Part shown: piece by piece, positions 17,003 through 25,080 of the stretch
Layout of the letters: the number at the start of each line of letters is the position of its first letter
How positions within the stretch are numbered: the stretch's first letter is position 1
Origin: Promethearchaeia archaeon
GTDB lineage: Archaea; Asgardarchaeota; Lokiarchaeia; Sigyniarchaeales; SOKP01
Assembly: GCA_029856155.1 (NCBI GenBank)
Contig: JAHQWL010000031.1
Location: forward strand, 1-49,786
Length of the DNA stretch: 49,786 bases
Reading direction: 5' to 3'
The notes under the pieces: model-generated
Told to the model about the DNA's origin: nothing
The model's database searches: none
The model's input: only the letters and a program-made list of their open reading frames with translations
Position numbers and translations under genes: made by a program

Positions 17003-17581
17003 ATTTTTAATCAAGAAGACTATAGTTATATCTTTAAGGTTTGTTTGATTGGGGCCGGGGGTGTAGGAAAGACTTGTATTGTTCGACGATTATGCTATGA
17101 TACATTCAATTTAAACACTCAATTAACTGTTGGAATAGATTTTTATACACATGATATTTCTTGTATAGTAAATGGAAAGGAATCTAAAATAAGACTTTCT
17201 ATCTGGGATTTTGGAGGACAGGAACGTTTCAAATCACTTTTTAGATATTACATTAATGGAACAAATGGGATCTTCTTAGTGTTTGATTTATTACAAATGG
17301 AAAGTCTTATTAATTTAGACTGGTTTTATGAGAAATTGGTAGAAAATAACGTTGCGGATCGCCCGAAAATTCTTATAGGCACTAAGCTTGATTTGGCTGA
17401 AAGTGAGAATAACTTAGTTAAAATTGATGAATCTATCATTAACGATTTTCTTAAAACACATGATGTAAAAGATTTCATTAAAACTTCTTCTTTAGACAAT
17501 ATAAATATTAAACATATTTTTAACGAGATCGTTAAGAAAATATTTGATGTTCATGAATTCGATTATGAAGAAATACGTTAA
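17003..17581 (+). CDS. Ras/Rab-like small GTPase with probable ATT start
   Basis: 193 residues if begun at ATT 17003. G1 is GAGGVGKT, G3 is WDFGGQE, G4 is GTKLD and G5 is KTSS. The first standard start codon in frame is a TTG at 17045, which would remove the beta1 strand just before the P-loop. From 17003 the product reads FNQEDYSYIFKVCLIG, which lines up with FQQEEKPAYIFKLVLIG of the next gene. G3 has Gly-Gly rather than Ala-Gly, and G4 has Thr in place of Asn, as in Rho-type proteins. There is no C-terminal Cys for prenylation. It is a tandem paralogue of the gene at 17748. It probably acts as a molecular switch; the partner is unknown. Confidence 0.8.
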   Translation: MFNQEDYSYIFKVCLIGAGGVGKTCIVRRLCYDTFNLNTQLTVGIDFYTHDISCIVNGKESKIRLSIWDFGGQERFKSLFRYYINGTNGIFLVFDLLQMESLINLDWFYEKLVENNVADRPKILIGTKLDLAESENNLVKIDESIINDFLKTHDVKDFIKTSSLDNINIKHIFNEIVKKIFDVHEFDYEEIR

Positions 17582-17747
17582 CTTTCATTTTTAAATTCTT
17601 TACGATCACTTAAAATTAAAAGATATTTTTGTACTAGAATTATATATAGTAGATTTTTTTTATTGAATTAGGTATAATAAAATAGTATATTAGATATTCT
17701 AAAAATTCAAAAAGTAGGTCTATCATAGACATATAAGTGAGAATAAT

Positions 17748-18332
17748 ATGGCATTCCAACAAGAAGAAAAACCCGCTTACATTTTCAAACTAGTTTTAAT
17801 AGGATCAGGTGGGGTAGGAAAGACTTGTATTGCTCGAAGATTATGTTTTGACGCATTCGATGCAAATACTCAATTGACAATTGGTATAGATTTTTATACC
17901 TATAATATCCCAATCATTGTAGAAGGTGAGGAAACATTTGTAAGGCATACTATCTGGGACTTTGGAGGCCAAGAACAATTTCGGGCGCTATTTAATTACT
18001 ATATTGATGGAGCGAACGGTATATTTTTAGTTTTTGAGTTAATAAACATTGAAACACTCACAAGGTTGGATTGGTGGTATGATCAGTTAATAGAACATAA
18101 CCTTCACGAACGTCCTAAAATATTAATTGGTACTAAACTTGATTTAGTCCAAAATGCTGGAAAGAAACATAAAATAGATGAATTAATAATTGACCAGTTT
18201 CTTACAAATCATAATGAACAAGATTATGTGAAAACATCTTCAAAGGAAAATGTAAATATACTTCATAGTTTTAAAGAAATGACGAAAAAAATCCTTGATT
18301 CTCATGAATTGGATTATGATAAAATCTTATAA
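17748..18332 (+). CDS. Ras/Rab-like small GTPase (tandem paralogue)
   Basis: 194 residues. G1 is GSGGVGKT (about residues 19-26), G3 is WDFGGQE, G4 is GTKLD and G5 is KTSS. It is similar to the preceding GTPase along its whole length, including the C-terminal ends (FDVHEFDYEEI and LDSHELDYDKI), so the two arose by duplication. There is no prenylation Cys. The ATG has GTGAG upstream with a short spacer. The 166-base gap to the previous gene contains an AT-rich stretch with TATA-like elements, so it may have its own promoter. Family-level function (GTP-dependent switch) is sure; the pathway is not. Confidence 0.9.
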   Translation: MAFQQEEKPAYIFKLVLIGSGGVGKTCIARRLCFDAFDANTQLTIGIDFYTYNIPIIVEGEETFVRHTIWDFGGQEQFRALFNYYIDGANGIFLVFELINIETLTRLDWWYDQLIEHNLHERPKILIGTKLDLVQNAGKKHKIDELIIDQFLTNHNEQDYVKTSSKENVNILHSFKEMTKKILDSHELDYDKIL

Positions 18333-18373
18333 TTGATTTTGTCTAACCTTCAATTTTTAATTTCCGAGACTAT

Positions 18374-18919
18374 TTAATCAACTATTAGGTATTCTTTTGG
18401 GATTTTTTGTCCATATCCCGCATTTTTAAATTTTTGACCATTTTCTGCATAAAGATTAGTACTAAATTCATTCAATCGTTTGTTGGGATAACCTTTCTTT
18501 TTGATTGCAGGTACTCCTGCGTATAATGAGAAGTCTTCAGTTTTATCTCTAAGGACGGAACCTGCTGCCAATACGGATCCATCTCCGAGTTTAGTTCCTT
18601 GCAATATGGTGGCATTAATTCCAACTAAAGAATAATCTCCTACAGAGCAAGCTCCATGAACCATACAGGAATGTGCCAACCTTACATTATTACCAATCTT
18701 ACAAATTTCATTTGGTCTTGAATGTATTACAGCATTGTCTTGAATACTTGTATTTTTTCCTACAATAATTTTTCCCCAATCTCCACGAAGTTTCGCACCA
18801 AACCATATATTAGTATAAGCATCTATTTCCACATCTCCAATTATTACAACGTCCATAGCAATGAAAGCAGTAGGATGAATTTTTGGAATTTTACCATTGA
18901 AAGGACTTTTAATTATCAT
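18374..18919 (-). CDS. Gamma-carbonic-anhydrase-like hexapeptide-repeat protein
   Basis: 181 residues forming a left-handed beta helix: repeated VVIIGDVEID, IIVGKNTSI, KIGNNVRLA and SVGDYSLVG hexapeptides. The three zinc-binding His of gamma-carbonic anhydrases are present as His66 (NAVIHS), His83 (RLAHS) and His88 (MVHGA), in the usual spacing. The RGDWG stretch near residue 45 also fits (family RGD). The protein is expected to be a trimer with zinc at subunit interfaces. It may hydrate CO2 or act on another small acyl or metal substrate, as many family members have no proven activity. It stands alone on the minus strand. Confidence 0.85.
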   Translation of the reverse strand: MIIKSPFNGKIPKIHPTAFIAMDVVIIGDVEIDAYTNIWFGAKLRGDWGKIIVGKNTSIQDNAVIHSRPNEICKIGNNVRLAHSCMVHGACSVGDYSLVGINATILQGTKLGDGSVLAAGSVLRDKTEDFSLYAGVPAIKKKGYPNKRLNEFSTNLYAENGQKFKNAGYGQKIPKEYLIVD

Positions 18920-19185
18920 TACTTAACCACTCAAAATAAGAATATCTAAAATATATTATGTATAGTAGATAAAGCTTATGATGATAATAGTTTCTAGCAC
19001 AAAATTACCATGGGAAATTATTCCACATTTTTTTTTCATAAATGTATGTGTGACGATATCACGTTCATTCATTAAAATTACTTTTATTAATTAGTTAAAA
19101 TAATTAATTGATTTATAGCGTACTTTCTTAATTCGGTATAACTTTATAATATTTTCAAATTATTAGTATAATAGGTGTATTTCAA

Positions 19186-19800
19186 CTGGCTAAAATATCA
19201 AATTTCTTAACTCAATTAAAAAACGCCAAAAGATTAATTCGAATGACGATTGTAGGAGATGGAGCAGTAGGAAAGACAACATTAGTACAAGCTATGCTTC
19301 AAAAAACAACTGAATATAATCATAATCATTCAGGTCATAAAGTGGTGGAAGATAAAAAAATTACACGCACCCCCTTTATGGAGATTGAATCTTGGTCCTA
19401 TAAAGATTTAGTATTTCAATGCTATGATTTAGCTGGACAAAGAACTCCTGGTATGCATCCATTAGATATATTACAGAGTTCAGTTTTATCATATATCGAT
19501 ATTTACGTCTTTGTTTTTTCAATAGATAGATATGAATCCTTTGAAAATCTTAATAATTGGCATCGATTAATGAATCTAGATTCTAGATTCAAACATAATA
19601 ACATAGGATTTATTCTAGTAGGAAATAAAGTTGATTTAGAAAGAAACGTTTCAAAAGAATTAGTTCATACTTTAGTTGGTGAGGATAGATTCTTTCACTC
19701 TTATGTAGAAACAAGTTCTATTGAACCCTTTGTGGGTATTGATATAGTATTAGAAGAAATTGTAGGTATGGGTAGAAAACTCCTTAATTTATGTGATTAG
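19186..19800 (+). CDS. Ras-like small GTPase, start probably upstream of first ATG
   Basis: G1 is GDGAVGKT, G3 is DLAGQ, G4 is GNKVD and G5 is ETSS, all canonical. The first ATG in frame (19243) leaves only Met-Thr-Ile-Val before the P-loop and cuts the beta1 strand. The frame is open back to 19150 and contains no ATG, GTG or TTG. AGGTG at 19173-19177 is followed after 8 bases by CTG at 19186, which would add a basic 19-residue stretch (AKISNFLTQLKNAKRLIR). I use CTG 19186 as the best guess; with ATG 19243 the protein has 185 residues. It likely works with the TPR-like protein 65 bases downstream. Confidence 0.75.
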   Translation: MAKISNFLTQLKNAKRLIRMTIVGDGAVGKTTLVQAMLQKTTEYNHNHSGHKVVEDKKITRTPFMEIESWSYKDLVFQCYDLAGQRTPGMHPLDILQSSVLSYIDIYVFVFSIDRYESFENLNNWHRLMNLDSRFKHNNIGFILVGNKVDLERNVSKELVHTLVGEDRFFHSYVETSSIEPFVGIDIVLEEIVGMGRKLLNLCD

Positions 19801-19865
19801 GGCGAATGTATGGAGTATTAAAAGACTCTCATCTTCTAAATAAAAAGAAAGGATGAGGTGCTAAA

Positions 19866-22082
19866 ATGACCGAGATTAACTGTAAAATTTGCAATAAACG
19901 AATTAATTTTGACCCTCAAAATCCTGATACTTTTATTTCCCGATCTGAATCGGGTAATTTATTGATTGGGAAGCTCTATACAATCAGATTGGGGCATCAA
20001 ACAGATTCAGGAACATCACATATTAATGTTGTAGTTATCGATGAAAATGGAGAATATCGAGCTCATAAAGATTATTATGAAGAAAAAATTAATATTAAAG
20101 GAACACCAGATGTCTGGAATAAGCTTCAGCGTTTTATTCCTTTAGAACTTAGGTTATACTTATCTCTAGCAGGGGATGAGGAGAAAAATATTCTTTCTAC
20201 CATATCAGAACCATTCAACAAAACACCAAAAGAATGGTATGAATGTTTAAAAGAATTAAAAAATAATAACCCTAATAATCAATTGGTAACCTTTTTAGCT
20301 GTAAAATGGGGTTTTATAATAGGAAAAGGTAAAGAACTTCTAAATTATAAATATGAACCACGTTCTTGGAGTTATCCAATATATTTACGCTTACAAGCTA
20401 GGTTTGCACCCTCTCAAGAATTAATATTGATAGCCAAGAGAATCGATTTTGACTCTGCTCCATTAATAATTCAACTAGAAGCTGCAATAGCTAAAGCTGA
20501 AGTTTTTCTTCGTTTAAGTGCATATGATCTTTTAGAGGAATTATATGATAGATGTCAAAAAGAATGGAGTGATCAGACTTCTATTGAAGTGAAAACGGGA
20601 TTAATGCTATTACAAGGATATTATGGATTCCGTTTATATTTTCTAGGCAAAATAAATGAAGCTTTAGAAGTAATAGAACCTGTATTTAATTTTGGACAAT
20701 TATTAGGAAATCGAGAAATAATAATGGTTGTTGGAAATTTTTACGCAGCTGTTAATCAATCTAGTGGTGATCTAGAAAATGCCCTAAATATCTTTGAAAT
20801 TGTACTAAAAGTTAGTGAAGAGATGGGTGATGAACGAACTAATGCAGTAATTTCATCGAATATGTCTGTCATTGAATCCAAACAGGGATTATACGATCAG
20901 GCTCTAAAACGCCAACGAGCTATATTAGAACTGCCAATTGTCAATGAAGAGTTCTTTATTAGAATTTCTTTAATGAGTATAATTGCTGAAACACTTTTTA
21001 TATCTGATAGGTATGACGAATCAGAAGAAACATGCAAAAAACTTCTTTCAGAAGAAAATATACCTACTTATTATAAACTCGATATACTTTCTACTCTGAA
21101 AAGAATTGCAGGTAAAACAGATTCTCTTGAATTAATAGATTTTGTAAGAAATAATCTACCAAATGATCCCGACTTTTTAGCTTCACCCGTAGGTAACATT
21201 TTTATGCATGATCTGGAAGCAATAGAGGGAGAATTACGAAGTAACTGGTCAAAATTGATAGACAACTTGAAAGAAGAAAGAGAAATAATGTTTAAGAATC
21301 AGTCTGTAGAAGACGCAAGCGATATTGAAATTAGGCTTGGTGAAGGTTATTTTAAATATTTTCAAGAGACCGGAAACCTTGAATACTTGAATCATGCCTA
21401 TAATCACTTGGATTTAGCAAAAACAATTGCAATAGAAAATCAGAGCTATCTAGATCTCTGTAGATTAGTTATGCTCAAGGGATTATTAGCAGCAGAAAGT
21501 AAACTACCCGCACAAGCGAAAATATATTTCGAAGAAGCGCTAAGGAACGCACAAGAATACAATTTATCAGGTTTAGAAAAAGAAATAATTGAAAAAATAG
21601 AAATGATAAATACGGGTATTATTGAAAAATCAGCTGATTCTGTATTACGCAGAATGTTTCAAAGACTAACATTCAGGAAATCTGAAGATAAAAAATCAAA
21701 AAAGAAAAGTGTTATTTATTCTCTTTTTATAGGAACACAAGATTCTGCTTGGGAAATCATATTAAGAAATGAAAAGAGTGGTTCTCTTAATGATACTATA
21801 TATCTGGTAGGAATTCATGATCTATGGAATAATATACGGAAAATTATGATACAACAACAAGTTAATTATTTCACACTTCGAAGAGGTGCCGTGTTAATCG
21901 AAAATTCAACTCACTTTCAATTATGTGCATTATGTGATCAATTGGATTATCTTACTAGATTGACGATTCAAAATCTCTTACCAGAATTAGAAGAATTTTC
22001 TTTTAGACATATTCCAGAAGAATTAGAAACCAAAGTTCTAAAAATGCTTAGCAAAGATCTGGGAAAGTTTTCTAAAGTATAA
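19866..22082 (+). CDS. Large helical-repeat (TPR-like) protein, possible GTPase partner
   Basis: 738 residues, family not recognised. The N-terminus has one CKIC knuckle (Cys6, Cys9), then a small mixed domain to about residue 75. From about 170 to 590 the sequence shows repeated helical pairs with TPR-type spacing, such as LNIFEIVLKVSEEMGDE, QALKRQRAILEL and KIYFEEALRNAQEY. The last 120 residues (from about 625) form a beta-rich domain with a cluster LCALCDQ. A strong ribosome binding site, GAGGTG, lies five bases before the ATG. The gene follows the GTPase at 19186 closely in the same direction, so it may be its effector or regulator; this is inference. Confidence 0.7.
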   Translation: MTEINCKICNKRINFDPQNPDTFISRSESGNLLIGKLYTIRLGHQTDSGTSHINVVVIDENGEYRAHKDYYEEKINIKGTPDVWNKLQRFIPLELRLYLSLAGDEEKNILSTISEPFNKTPKEWYECLKELKNNNPNNQLVTFLAVKWGFIIGKGKELLNYKYEPRSWSYPIYLRLQARFAPSQELILIAKRIDFDSAPLIIQLEAAIAKAEVFLRLSAYDLLEELYDRCQKEWSDQTSIEVKTGLMLLQGYYGFRLYFLGKINEALEVIEPVFNFGQLLGNREIIMVVGNFYAAVNQSSGDLENALNIFEIVLKVSEEMGDERTNAVISSNMSVIESKQGLYDQALKRQRAILELPIVNEEFFIRISLMSIIAETLFISDRYDESEETCKKLLSEENIPTYYKLDILSTLKRIAGKTDSLELIDFVRNNLPNDPDFLASPVGNIFMHDLEAIEGELRSNWSKLIDNLKEEREIMFKNQSVEDASDIEIRLGEGYFKYFQETGNLEYLNHAYNHLDLAKTIAIENQSYLDLCRLVMLKGLLAAESKLPAQAKIYFEEALRNAQEYNLSGLEKEIIEKIEMINTGIIEKSADSVLRRMFQRLTFRKSEDKKSKKKSVIYSLFIGTQDSAWEIILRNEKSGSLNDTIYLVGIHDLWNNIRKIMIQQQVNYFTLRRGAVLIENSTHFQLCALCDQLDYLTRLTIQNLLPELEEFSFRHIPEELETKVLKMLSKDLGKFSKV

Positions 22083-22293
22083 TTAACATATTTTTATCTT
22101 CTTTTTTTATATTAGCTTTATTTTAAGGAGATAACTTGTTCTTTAATGTTTATAGAGATATTGTAGCAGAAAAATACTCCGCCAAGTCGAACACCCAGAG
22201 GAGAATTTGTTAAAAAATGTATACTTTTAAAAAATAACTGATAAACTTTTTTTTAATCTTCTATTTATTAAATTAAAGTAAGATATTTGTATT

Positions 22294-23238
22294 ATGGACA
22301 TTTTCACTCATTCTGTTTTTGGCGCTCTACTGTACATACTCTTTTTAAAGGCGGTGACCTTTGAATATATCATAATAGCTATTTTTTTCTCATTTTTACC
22401 AGATTTAGATATTTTTTTATTCCCATTGAAAAGAATTTTTAAATCGAATTATCTTGAACATCGCGGAGGTTCCCATTCATATGTAGTTGGTATAATAATA
22501 TCAGCTATTTTAAATATATTTTTCTCGATCTTTAGAAATAAATCATTTTTAATAGCGTGGATAATCGGATCGGCATTTTATGGATTACACGTTTCAATGG
22601 ATCTCCTTACGACTACGAAAATTCCTTACTTATATCCCCTTTCTAAAAAGGAGTATAGTTTTTATGTTGAAAAGGCTGGTAGTTCATTTACCTTTATGCT
22701 CTCATTGATATTTCTTATTATACTTCTCGTAATGTACCATAATTCTGCATCACTCTCCCTTTTTGTGAGTGTTATTAACTTTTATACCTATTTTTATCTA
22801 TTCTATTATTTATATCGAATTATTGCAAAGATTTGGATAAATCTGCATCTTAAGGATAACCAGAAATACTTTCCAGGCGTATTACCATTTTATTTTACTA
22901 TCTTTGAATACGATATTACTCCTGATGGAGTATCATTATGCATTGAAAAAAAGTCACATTTTTTAACATCTAAGGTGATATATAAAAACCATTCTGTTCT
23001 AGAATTAGAGGAAATGATTCTTTTTAAAAAGGCGATCGAATTGTGCAATCAGCATTATTATTATGCAAAATGGACCGTTTTACCAATATTTTTTAGGGAG
23101 AATGGGATATTTTCTGTGAGATTTTTCTTTTTAGAGACGATGGTACGTGGAAGGACTCATTATATTCAATTTAATTTTGATACAGATACTCAGCAATATA
23201 TTGATTCTAATCAGGGTTATGGACATATTACATCTTAG
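22294..23238 (+). CDS. YdjM-family membrane-bound metal-dependent hydrolase-like protein
   Basis: 314 residues. The first 190 match the YdjM/DUF457 family (PF04307): MDIFTHSVFGA with the metal-type His, FLPDLDIF, EHRGGSHS and YGLHVSMDLLTTTKIPYLYPLS, set among four to five membrane helices. The conserved His and Asp are all present, consistent with a metal-dependent hydrolase in the membrane. The C-terminal 110 residues, beta-rich and charged, are not part of the core family and probably lie in the cytoplasm. The 211-base gap before it has no gene I can support, though bases 22179-22205 are unusually GC-rich. Confidence 0.8.
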   Translation: MDIFTHSVFGALLYILFLKAVTFEYIIIAIFFSFLPDLDIFLFPLKRIFKSNYLEHRGGSHSYVVGIIISAILNIFFSIFRNKSFLIAWIIGSAFYGLHVSMDLLTTTKIPYLYPLSKKEYSFYVEKAGSSFTFMLSLIFLIILLVMYHNSASLSLFVSVINFYTYFYLFYYLYRIIAKIWINLHLKDNQKYFPGVLPFYFTIFEYDITPDGVSLCIEKKSHFLTSKVIYKNHSVLELEEMILFKKAIELCNQHYYYAKWTVLPIFFRENGIFSVRFFFLETMVRGRTHYIQFNFDTDTQQYIDSNQGYGHITS

Positions 23239-23402
23239 AATCTTAATTTTAGAAGAGTAAGCCAATCTATAAGCATTTTATAAGTTTGAGAAAAAATACT
23301 AATTTTTTAATATAAGTATTAAAAATTTAAACTCTTATACCTTTTTTATAATAGAAGATACTAATTTTCAAATAGGAAACTCTAATTTAGAGAGAGAAAA
23401 GG

Positions 23403-24734
23403 TTGGTAAGACCCCCGACAGAAAAAAATGTTTGCCTTCGATGTAAGGGTGCACGTTTATTATGCGGAAAGAAAACATGCCCAATCTTATTAAAAAAGTC
23501 TGTAATGAAATCTTTAGTCCCCTTTGAATTAGATAAAACAAGAAGAGATGTTGAAATTTTTGGAGCTAGTCCTCCGGGATTCTTCGTTGGACATTTCAAT
23601 TATCCAAATGTATACCTTGGACCATTAGTACCATTCCAAGAATTTGAAACGGGACTTGACATATCCGACTATCATATTTTAGATGCACCTGAACTGTGGT
23701 TTGGCAAAAAAATGGTTGATGTTATTCGATATAGAAGCAGTTTAGTGAGGAGTAATTTTAAAACAAATGTATTTATAGGTAAAAAGTCAAGAAAAAACAC
23801 TCCTTCACTGAAAACCCAAAAACTTCTAGAAACATCGCAGGAATTATCAATGGCCGCCAGACCAGTAGACACTGAAACTAAATTAGAAAGAATGAATCTG
23901 AGAATGATGATGGATAATCATGCCTTACCAATGGGACCTTCTGGAATAACAGAAAAAATAGAAATCACTGAAAATACAAAAGTGCATCCTCAAGTAGATT
24001 ATTGCGTTTCAGATACAGATCTAAAAGCATCTGAGGCAGTCTCAGAAAATCTATATTTTAAAGGACACGTACCTGAGTCTACAATAAAAAGAGTATTTTC
24101 AGCGGGACTTCTAGGTGAGAAAAATAGGCGGAGGATTGTTCCGACTAGATGGTCAATAACAGCTGTGGATGATATCATTTCAAAAGCTTTAATTAAAGAA
24201 ATCAAAAAATTTCCAGAAATAGATGATTACCAGATCTTCGAAGCAACTTATCTCGATAACCATTTTAAGATTTTATTATTTCCAGGTAAATTTATATATG
24301 AAATGAATGAAGTATGGGCACCAAATACCTTGTGGAACATCTCTCTTGACGGAAATTATCGTAGCTTAAAACCCCAAATAATGACTGATTTTGAGTTTTA
24401 TGGTGGAAGAAAATCTTATGCGAGTAATATTACAGGTGCTTATTATGCAGCAAGAAAATCAGTGTGCGAATATCTCTATAAAATAAGAAGACAAGCAAGA
24501 GTTCTTATCTTTCGAGAGGTTAGTGGAGGTTATGTAGTCCCTTTAGGAGTATGGGTGATAAGAGAAACCGTAAATAATGCTATGTTTACAACTGATCCGA
24601 TTAAATTAGATAATTTTAATGATTCAATAAAAACAATGACAGATGGGTTTATGGTTGATTATAAGTATTGGAAAAACAGTAGTAAATTAATTAATTTCAT
24701 GAAAACTCAGAAAACTATTGATAGCTTCTTGTAA
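23403..24734 (+). CDS. nreA: NreA-like DNA repair protein with PCNA-binding tail
   Basis: 443 residues, matching the archaeal Nre family (PF04894/PF04895). The N-terminal zinc knuckle is Cys11, Cys14, Cys21 and Cys26 (CLRCKGARLLCGKKTC). It is followed by the family stretch GASPPGFFVGHFNYPNVYLGP and, in the second half, KLLGxxx-type RRIVPTRWSITAVDD. The last eight residues, QKTIDSFL, form a PIP box for binding the sliding clamp PCNA, as known for archaeal NreA, which works in repair of DNA alkylation or crosslink damage. The start is a TTG at 23403, forced by the zinc knuckle; the next Met lies beyond it. The T- and A-runs after the stop probably end transcription. Confidence 0.85.
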   Translation: MVRPPTEKNVCLRCKGARLLCGKKTCPILLKKSVMKSLVPFELDKTRRDVEIFGASPPGFFVGHFNYPNVYLGPLVPFQEFETGLDISDYHILDAPELWFGKKMVDVIRYRSSLVRSNFKTNVFIGKKSRKNTPSLKTQKLLETSQELSMAARPVDTETKLERMNLRMMMDNHALPMGPSGITEKIEITENTKVHPQVDYCVSDTDLKASEAVSENLYFKGHVPESTIKRVFSAGLLGEKNRRRIVPTRWSITAVDDIISKALIKEIKKFPEIDDYQIFEATYLDNHFKILLFPGKFIYEMNEVWAPNTLWNISLDGNYRSLKPQIMTDFEFYGGRKSYASNITGAYYAARKSVCEYLYKIRRQARVLIFREVSGGYVVPLGVWVIRETVNNAMFTTDPIKLDNFNDSIKTMTDGFMVDYKYWKNSSKLINFMKTQKTIDSFL

Positions 24735-24786
24735 TGTTTTTATCAAAAAAAAAAAGTTTAAAATAGAGTTTTATACTTGTTTAAAT

Positions 24787-25080
24787 TTACATTTTCTTGC
24801 GATTTCTCTGAATTAGGAATGAAACGCCTAACAATATTGCTATAGAAGTTAAAATGATTGAGTATCCAGGTATTTTAGTGGCTCCACTTGGAGCTGTATA
24901 TTGAATTTGTATTTGGTCTGATGAAACACCATACATATTTTTAACTTCCATTGTAATATCATAGTTTCCAGTTGCTACATTACCAAGATTATAGTCTATT
25001 GTAGCGGGTACTGTTGCCCAATTAGTCCAATCTGTTCCATTATATATCCGATATTGATAGTCTGTATCAATTTTTTCCAG
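24787..25080 (-). pseudogene. 3' remnant of a surface protein with CTERM-like anchor, truncated
   Basis: A reverse-strand frame ends in a stop at 24787-24789 and runs back to about 25080 with no start codon. It encodes about 97 residues of a beta-sandwich (YRIYNGTDWTNW, then TGNYDITMEVKNMYG, the usual last strands of Ig/fibronectin-like archaeal surface proteins). A C-terminal sorting-type tail follows: KIPGYSIIL, a membrane helix and the basic end RNRKK. The IPGY-helix-basic order resembles the PGF/Loki-CTERM signals. The rest of the gene is missing because the frame runs into the truncated oxidoreductase gene on the other strand. Confidence 0.75.

Noticed and set aside
19060..19080. Partial palindrome GTGACGATATCAC
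   Set aside because: Only a four-base stem, in AT-rich DNA, with no matching site elsewhere in the window.
22179..22205. GC-rich stretch with a tRNA T-loop-like GTTCGAC on the minus strand
   Set aside because: The flanking bases cannot form the five-pair T-stem, and no acceptor or anticodon arms are found around it.
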